Source of the DNA: Azospirillum sp. 412522
GTDB lineage: Bacteria; Pseudomonadota; Alphaproteobacteria; Azospirillales; Azospirillaceae
Length of the DNA: 64,000 nt
Direction: 5' to 3'
Assembly (NCBI RefSeq): GCF_019805165.1
Contig: NZ_RWIJ01000036.1
Location: 25,845-89,844 of the forward strand
Part shown: one piece after another, positions 59,759 to 64,000 of the stretch
Numbering within the stretch: the first letter of the stretch is position 1
Layout: the number at the start of each line of letters is the position of its first letter
The notes under the pieces: generated by a model
What the model was told of the DNA's origin: nothing
Database searches by the model: none
What the model saw: the letters and a program-made list of their open reading frames with translations, nothing else
Position numbers and translations under genes: made by a program

Positions 59759-61207
59759 ATGATGGAAGCGCTGACAGACCCCGAGCATCAAGACGGCTCT
59801 CCTTCGATTCTATCGGCCAAGCGGAGCAGCCTGCCCGATGCGCTGGCCACCGCCCTGCAGGATCTCCTGGGAAATCGCTTTTCAACCTCGCTGGCCGACC
59901 GCGAACATCACGGGCGCGGTGAATCCTATCATTCCACCGAAGCGCCGGAGGCTGTGTGCCGGGCCCTCTCCACCGAAGAGGTGGCCGATATCGTCAGGCT
60001 CTGCGCCCTGCACCGGATCCCGGTTGTCGCCTTCGGCGCCGGCACCTCGCTCGAAGGTCATGTGGCGGCCCGGCGGGGCGGGGTGTGCCTCGACCTCGGC
60101 GGCATGACCCGCATCGTTGCGGTCCGTCCCGGCGACCTCGACTGTACGGTGGAGGCCGGGGTCACCCGCCAGCAGCTCAACGCCTATCTGCGCGACACCG
60201 GCCTGTTCTTTCCGGTCGATCCCGGCGCCGAATGCACAATCGGCGGAATGGCGGCAACGCGGGCATCGGGCACCAACGCGGTGCGTTACGGGACGATGCG
60301 CGAGAACGTCCTGTCCCTGACCGTCGTCCTCAGCGACGGCAGCATCGTCAGGACCTCGGGGCGCGCCCGCAAATCGGCGGCCGGCTACGACCTGACCCGT
60401 CTGTTCGTCGGGTCGGAAGGAACGCTGGGCATCATCACCGAGGTGACGATCCGGCTTTACGGCGTGCCCGAGACGATCGCGTCGGCGGTGTGCGCCTTCG
60501 ACGACATGGACTCTGCGGTCGCCGCCGTGACCGCGATCATCCAGTGCGGCATCCCGCTGGCGCGGATCGAATTCATGGATGCCCGGGCAATCCTGGCGAC
60601 CAATCGGTACTCCGGGCTGAGCTATCGTGAAACGCCGACCCTGTTCTTTGAATTCCACGGCAGCGCCGCGTCGGTGGCGGAACAGGCCGAACTCACCAGG
60701 GAGATGGCGGAGGAGTTCGGCGGGTCCGAGTTTCAGTGGGCGTCCGATCCCGACGATCGCGCCCGTCTGTGGCGGGCCCGGCACAACATCCATTACGCCA
60801 TCGCCGCGATGCGACCCAACTCCCGCGTCTGGAGCACCGACGTCTGCGTGCCGATCTCCGCCCTGTCGCGCTGCATGAGCGAGACGTGGCCGGATATCGA
60901 GGCCGCCCCCTTCTTCATTGCGACCGTCGGCCATGTCGGCGACGGCAATTTCCACCTCGGTCTCGCCATCGATCCGACCGATCCGGCGGAACTGGAAATC
61001 GCGGAACATCTCAACGAGCGCCTCGTCCGGCGCGCGATCGCCATGGACGGAACCTGCACCGGCGAGCACGGCATCGGCTATGGCAAGGCGAAGTTCATGG
61101 AACTGGAGCATGGCGGCGGCGTGAGCGTCATGCGGGCGATCAAACGGGCGCTCGATCCCGAAGACATTCTGAATCCGGGAAAAATCCTGCCGGACAGTCG
61201 GCCGTAA
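59759..61207 (+). CDS. FAD-linked D-2-hydroxyacid dehydrogenase (LDHD/GlcD-like)
   Basis: A 482-residue flavoenzyme oxidising D-lactate, glycolate or a similar 2-hydroxy acid to the 2-oxo acid. The FAD_binding_4 (PCMH) domain has VVAFGAGTSLEGH, PGAECTIGGMAATRASGTNA and LTRLFVGSEGTLGIITEVT. The C-terminal FAD-oxidase domain has ATVGHVGDGNFH (metal/substrate His) and GTCTGEHGIGYGK. The context of an FCD regulator and a TRAP carboxylate importer fits uptake and oxidation of a hydroxy acid. The exact substrate is not readable from sequence. Confidence 0.9.
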   Translation: MMEALTDPEHQDGSPSILSAKRSSLPDALATALQDLLGNRFSTSLADREHHGRGESYHSTEAPEAVCRALSTEEVADIVRLCALHRIPVVAFGAGTSLEGHVAARRGGVCLDLGGMTRIVAVRPGDLDCTVEAGVTRQQLNAYLRDTGLFFPVDPGAECTIGGMAATRASGTNAVRYGTMRENVLSLTVVLSDGSIVRTSGRARKSAAGYDLTRLFVGSEGTLGIITEVTIRLYGVPETIASAVCAFDDMDSAVAAVTAIIQCGIPLARIEFMDARAILATNRYSGLSYRETPTLFFEFHGSAASVAEQAELTREMAEEFGGSEFQWASDPDDRARLWRARHNIHYAIAAMRPNSRVWSTDVCVPISALSRCMSETWPDIEAAPFFIATVGHVGDGNFHLGLAIDPTDPAELEIAEHLNERLVRRAIAMDGTCTGEHGIGYGKAKFMELEHGGGVSVMRAIKRALDPEDILNPGKILPDSRP

Positions 61208-61447
61208 CATACAGCCTTCACGGAGTTTGGCGGGTGGGATTGACACGCGGGATTTGGATCCGCGTGCCGAACCCATCGCCATGATCCGCCAGTAGCGTAA
61301 TCCTGGAACAGAATTGCCGGGGCCGAACGCCACCGGTCCGGTTTCGCGATCCGGGATCGCGGAGCGCCCCCATGGCCGCCCGGTGAACGCGGCATTCCCA
61401 AGCACGAAGATAACGCACCACGGGCGGCCTGCCGCCGGGGAGAATAC

Positions 61448-62038
61448 ATGAAACGCGTGTCCGATCTGCTGGAGCGGATCACGGAATCGATCATGGCCGC
61501 GATGCTGGCCGTGATGGTCGGTCTCGTCTTCAGCAACGTCGTCCTGCGCTACCTCTTCAGCAGCGGCATCGTCGCGGCGGAGGAGATCGCGCGGCTGATG
61601 TTCGTCTGGCTGGTTTTCCTGGGCGCCACCGTGGCGCTGCGCCACCAGCGCCATCTCGGGCTGGAGATCCTGCAGAGCCGCCTGCCGTTCAAGGTCCGCC
61701 GGGCCTGCGCGGTGGTCTCGCACCTGATGATCCTCTACGCCCTGTTCCTCTTCGTGCAGGGCAGCTGGATGCAGCTGCTGATCGGCATGGGGACCTTCTC
61801 CACCGTCCTGCGCTTCCCCATGGCGATCTACGCCGCGGCCGGCTTCTTCCCGGCCCTCGCCATGGCGCTGATCGTGCTGGCGAACTTGTGGCGCATCGTC
61901 ACCAGCCATCCCGGCGCCCGCATTCCCGGCAACCCCGACACGATGATGGACCATCCGGAGTCGCACGGTCCCGCCGTGGCGCCGCCGATGGGGCCGACGG
62001 CCCAGGCCGCGCCTCGCGCCGCTGCCGCCAAGCACTGA
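61448..62038 (+). CDS. dctQ: TRAP transporter small permease (DctQ)
   Basis: A 196-residue inner-membrane protein with four helices, including MLAVMVGLVFSNVVLRYLF. EEIARLMFVWLVFLGATVAL is the DctQ signature. It couples with the large permease in a sodium-driven, binding-protein-dependent carboxylate importer. GGGGAG lies upstream of the ATG. The C-terminal Pro/Ala-rich tail is unusual in length. The 240-base gap before it contains the inverted repeat CACGCGG/CCGCGTG (61244-61266), of unknown role. Confidence 0.92.
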   Translation: MKRVSDLLERITESIMAAMLAVMVGLVFSNVVLRYLFSSGIVAAEEIARLMFVWLVFLGATVALRHQRHLGLEILQSRLPFKVRRACAVVSHLMILYALFLFVQGSWMQLLIGMGTFSTVLRFPMAIYAAAGFFPALAMALIVLANLWRIVTSHPGARIPGNPDTMMDHPESHGPAVAPPMGPTAQAAPRAAAAKH

Positions 62039-62092
62039 GCCTCGAACATTGAGTCAGGCCCGGAAGACCCTTTTGCGGACGGAGACGCCGCC

Positions 62093-63370
62093 ATGACGCT
62101 CACCATTTTCCTGGGCTCGCTGTTCGGCTTCATGCTGCTCGGCATGCCCATCGCCTTCGCGCTGATGCTGACCGGCGTCGCGCTGATGGTCCATCTCGAC
62201 TTCTTCGACGCCCAGCTCGTCGCCCAGAACATGCTGAACGGCGCCGACAACTATCCGCTGATGGCGGTGCCCTTCTTCATCCTGGCCGGCGAGCTGATGA
62301 ACGCCGGCGGCATCTCCCAGCGCATCATCAACCTGGCGGTCAGCCTGGTCGGCCACATCAAGGGCGGGCTGGGGTACGTCACCATCGGCGCCTCGGTGAT
62401 GCTGGCCAGCCTGTCCGGGTCGGCCATCGCCGACACCGCGGCGCTCGCCACGCTGCTGATCCCGATGATGCGCGACCACGGCTATCCGGTGCCGCGCGCG
62501 GCCGGCCTGATCGCGTCGGGCGGCATCATCGCCCCGATCATCCCGCCCAGCATGCCCTTCATCATCTTCGGCGTGACCACCAACACCTCGATCAGCGCGC
62601 TGTTCATGGGCGGCATCGTGCCGGGCCTGCTGATGGGGCTGGGCCTGATCGCCGCCTGGATCTTCGTCGTCCGCGACATGACGGTGAAGCTGCAGCCCAA
62701 GGCGAGCGGGCGGGAGCGGGTGAAGGCGCTGACCGACGGCGTCTGGGCGCTGGCACTGCCGGTCATCATCATCGGCGGCCTGCGCGGCGGCATCTTCACG
62801 CCGACCGAGGCCGCGGTGGTCGCCGCCGTCTATTCGCTGCTGGTGGCGCTGTTCGTCTACCGCCAGGTGACCTTGCCGCAGCTGGTGCCGCTGCTGGTCC
62901 AGGCGGCGCGCACCACCAGCACCGTGATGTTCCTGTGCGCCGCCGCGCTGGTGTCGTCCTACATGGTGACGCTGGCCGACCTGCCGCAGCAGATGACCGA
63001 GCTGCTGGCGCCGCTGATGAGCCACCCGAAGATGCTGATGCTGGCCATCGCCGTCCTGCTGCTGGCCGTCGGCACGGTGATGGACCTGACGCCGACCATC
63101 CTGGTGCTGGGTCCGGTGCTGACCCCGCTGGCGATCAAGGCCGGCATCGACCCGACCTATTTCGGCGTGATGTTCGTGCTGATCGGCACGCTGGGCCTGA
63201 TCCACCCGCCGGTCTGCACGGTGCTGAACGTGGTGTGCGGCGTCGCCCGCATCTCGCTGGAAAGCGCCACCAAGGGCATCTGGCCCTTCCTTCTGACCTA
63301 CATCGTGCTGGTCGGGCTGCTGATCGCCGTGCCGGAGATCGTCACCGTGCCGCTGCACCTCTTCCACTGA
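62093..63370 (+). CDS. dctM: TRAP transporter large permease (DctM)
   Basis: A 425-residue permease with about 12 membrane helices. LLGMPIAFALMLTG, AVPFFILAGELMNAGGIS, GSAIADTAAL and GGIIAPIIPPSMPFIIFGV are the DctM landmarks. It forms the substrate channel. 54 bases separate it from dctQ and 56 from dctP. Confidence 0.95.
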   Translation: MTLTIFLGSLFGFMLLGMPIAFALMLTGVALMVHLDFFDAQLVAQNMLNGADNYPLMAVPFFILAGELMNAGGISQRIINLAVSLVGHIKGGLGYVTIGASVMLASLSGSAIADTAALATLLIPMMRDHGYPVPRAAGLIASGGIIAPIIPPSMPFIIFGVTTNTSISALFMGGIVPGLLMGLGLIAAWIFVVRDMTVKLQPKASGRERVKALTDGVWALALPVIIIGGLRGGIFTPTEAAVVAAVYSLLVALFVYRQVTLPQLVPLLVQAARTTSTVMFLCAAALVSSYMVTLADLPQQMTELLAPLMSHPKMLMLAIAVLLLAVGTVMDLTPTILVLGPVLTPLAIKAGIDPTYFGVMFVLIGTLGLIHPPVCTVLNVVCGVARISLESATKGIWPFLLTYIVLVGLLIAVPEIVTVPLHLFH

Positions 63371-63426
63371 CGCCTGACCAAGACCAAACACAACGAAACA
63401 CCAGACGGTTAAGGGAGACCGACACC

Positions 63427-64000
63427 ATGTTCCGCAAACTGCTCCTCGCCACCGGCATCGCCGCCGCCCTGCTGGCCCCGGTCGCCGCCGCCACGACCGC
63501 CTCTGCCCAGGACGTGAAGTCCCGCATCATCCGCTTCGGCTACGGCCTGTCGGAGAACAGCAACCAGGGCCGCGCCGTCAAGTTCTTCGTCGAGGAGGTT
63601 TCCAAGCGCAGCGGCGGCAAGCTGAAGGTGAAGGGCTTCGGCGACAGCAGCCTGGGCAGCGACATGCAGATGCAGAACACGCTGATCGGCGGCGCGCAGG
63701 AGATGATGGTGGGGTCCACCGCCACCCTGGTCGGCGTGGTCAAGGATTTCGGCGTCTACGACCTGCCCTTCCTGTTCAACAACGAGAAGGAGGCCGATGC
63801 CGTCCTCGACGGCCCGTTCGGCGAGAAGCTGATGAAGTCGCTGGACGACAAGGGTCTGGTCGGGCTGGTCTATTGGGAGAACGGCTTCCGCAACCTGACC
63901 AACAGCAAGCGGCCGATCACCAAGGTCGAGGACATGGGCGGCATCAAGCTGCGCGTGATGCAGAACCCGGTCTACATCGACATGTTCAACCGCTTCGGCG
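63427..64000 (+). CDS. dctP: TRAP transporter substrate-binding protein (DctP), partial
   Basis: The first 191 residues of a periplasmic binding protein. A signal peptide (LLLATGIAAALLAPVAAATTASA) is followed by IIRFGYGLSENSNQGRAVKF and FRNLTNSKRPITKVEDMGG, with GIKLRVMQNP containing the Arg that binds the substrate carboxylate. The gene runs off the window. Its location after dctM rather than before dctQ is the less common order. Confidence 0.93.
   Translation, partial: MFRKLLLATGIAAALLAPVAAATTASAQDVKSRIIRFGYGLSENSNQGRAVKFFVEEVSKRSGGKLKVKGFGDSSLGSDMQMQNTLIGGAQEMMVGSTATLVGVVKDFGVYDLPFLFNNEKEADAVLDGPFGEKLMKSLDDKGLVGLVYWENGFRNLTNSKRPITKVEDMGGIKLRVMQNPVYIDMFNRFG

Noticed and set aside
59882..62035. 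717-codon - strand open frame
   Set aside because: Antisense to the FAD dehydrogenase and dctQ; no recognisable domain.

Overview
The window is high-GC alphaproteobacterial DNA. The host genes (eno, gatB, murJ, fliN, secreted PHB-depolymerase-like genes, a PAS histidine kinase, a TRAP transporter) fit Azospirillum or a close Rhodospirillales relative. That assignment is inferred from gene content and style, not from a search.

Layout. (1) 1-16.5 kb is ordinary chromosome: a type I secretion ABC exporter, a peroxiredoxin, two tandem PHB-depolymerase-like proteins (the first lacks the catalytic Ser and His), enolase, an alpha/beta hydrolase, MurJ, a rhodanese, FliN, a diaminopropionate ammonia-lyase-like PLP enzyme, a periplasmic ClpP-like protein, GatB and a sensor kinase. 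(2) 16.8-52.8 kb is a lambdoid, HK97-type siphovirus prophage placed at a tRNA-Ser(GCT) gene. Leftward it carries int, xis and a long overlapping early operon with a ProQ/FinO protein and two related antirepressor-like proteins. Next comes a divergent pair of ribbon-helix-helix regulators sharing a three-copy operator, then an AT-richer cargo block (SDH/ClpP-fold protease, membrane protein, lipoprotein, HicBA). The CI/Cro switch follows, with a Cro promoter that predicts a leaderless mRNA. Rightward come primase and ATPase, BrnTA, TacAT, HNH, terminases, portal, protease, capsid, connectors, tail tube, the G/GT frameshift chaperone and the tape measure gene. (3) An IS3-family element (51005-52328, perfect 27-bp ends) cuts the tape measure gene. 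Beyond it lie only a short unrelated fragment and a truncated endolysin. No tail-tip genes and no right att site are visible, so the prophage looks defective through IS-adjacent deletion.

(4) 53.3-58.7 kb is an accessory island. Its centre is a three-gene + strand cluster: a DUF2235 alpha/beta hydrolase, an ATPase with an N-terminal degenerate HNH-like domain, and a separate intact HNH protein of the PtuB/TIGR02646 type. It resembles the Septu (PtuAB) anti-phage architecture with an added hydrolase and a pseudo-HNH fused to the ATPase, and is the best candidate here for an undescribed system. (5) 58.7-64 kb is a catabolic locus: an FCD/GntR regulator, an FAD-linked 2-hydroxyacid dehydrogenase, and a TRAP transporter in Q-M-P order. 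The last gene runs off the window.
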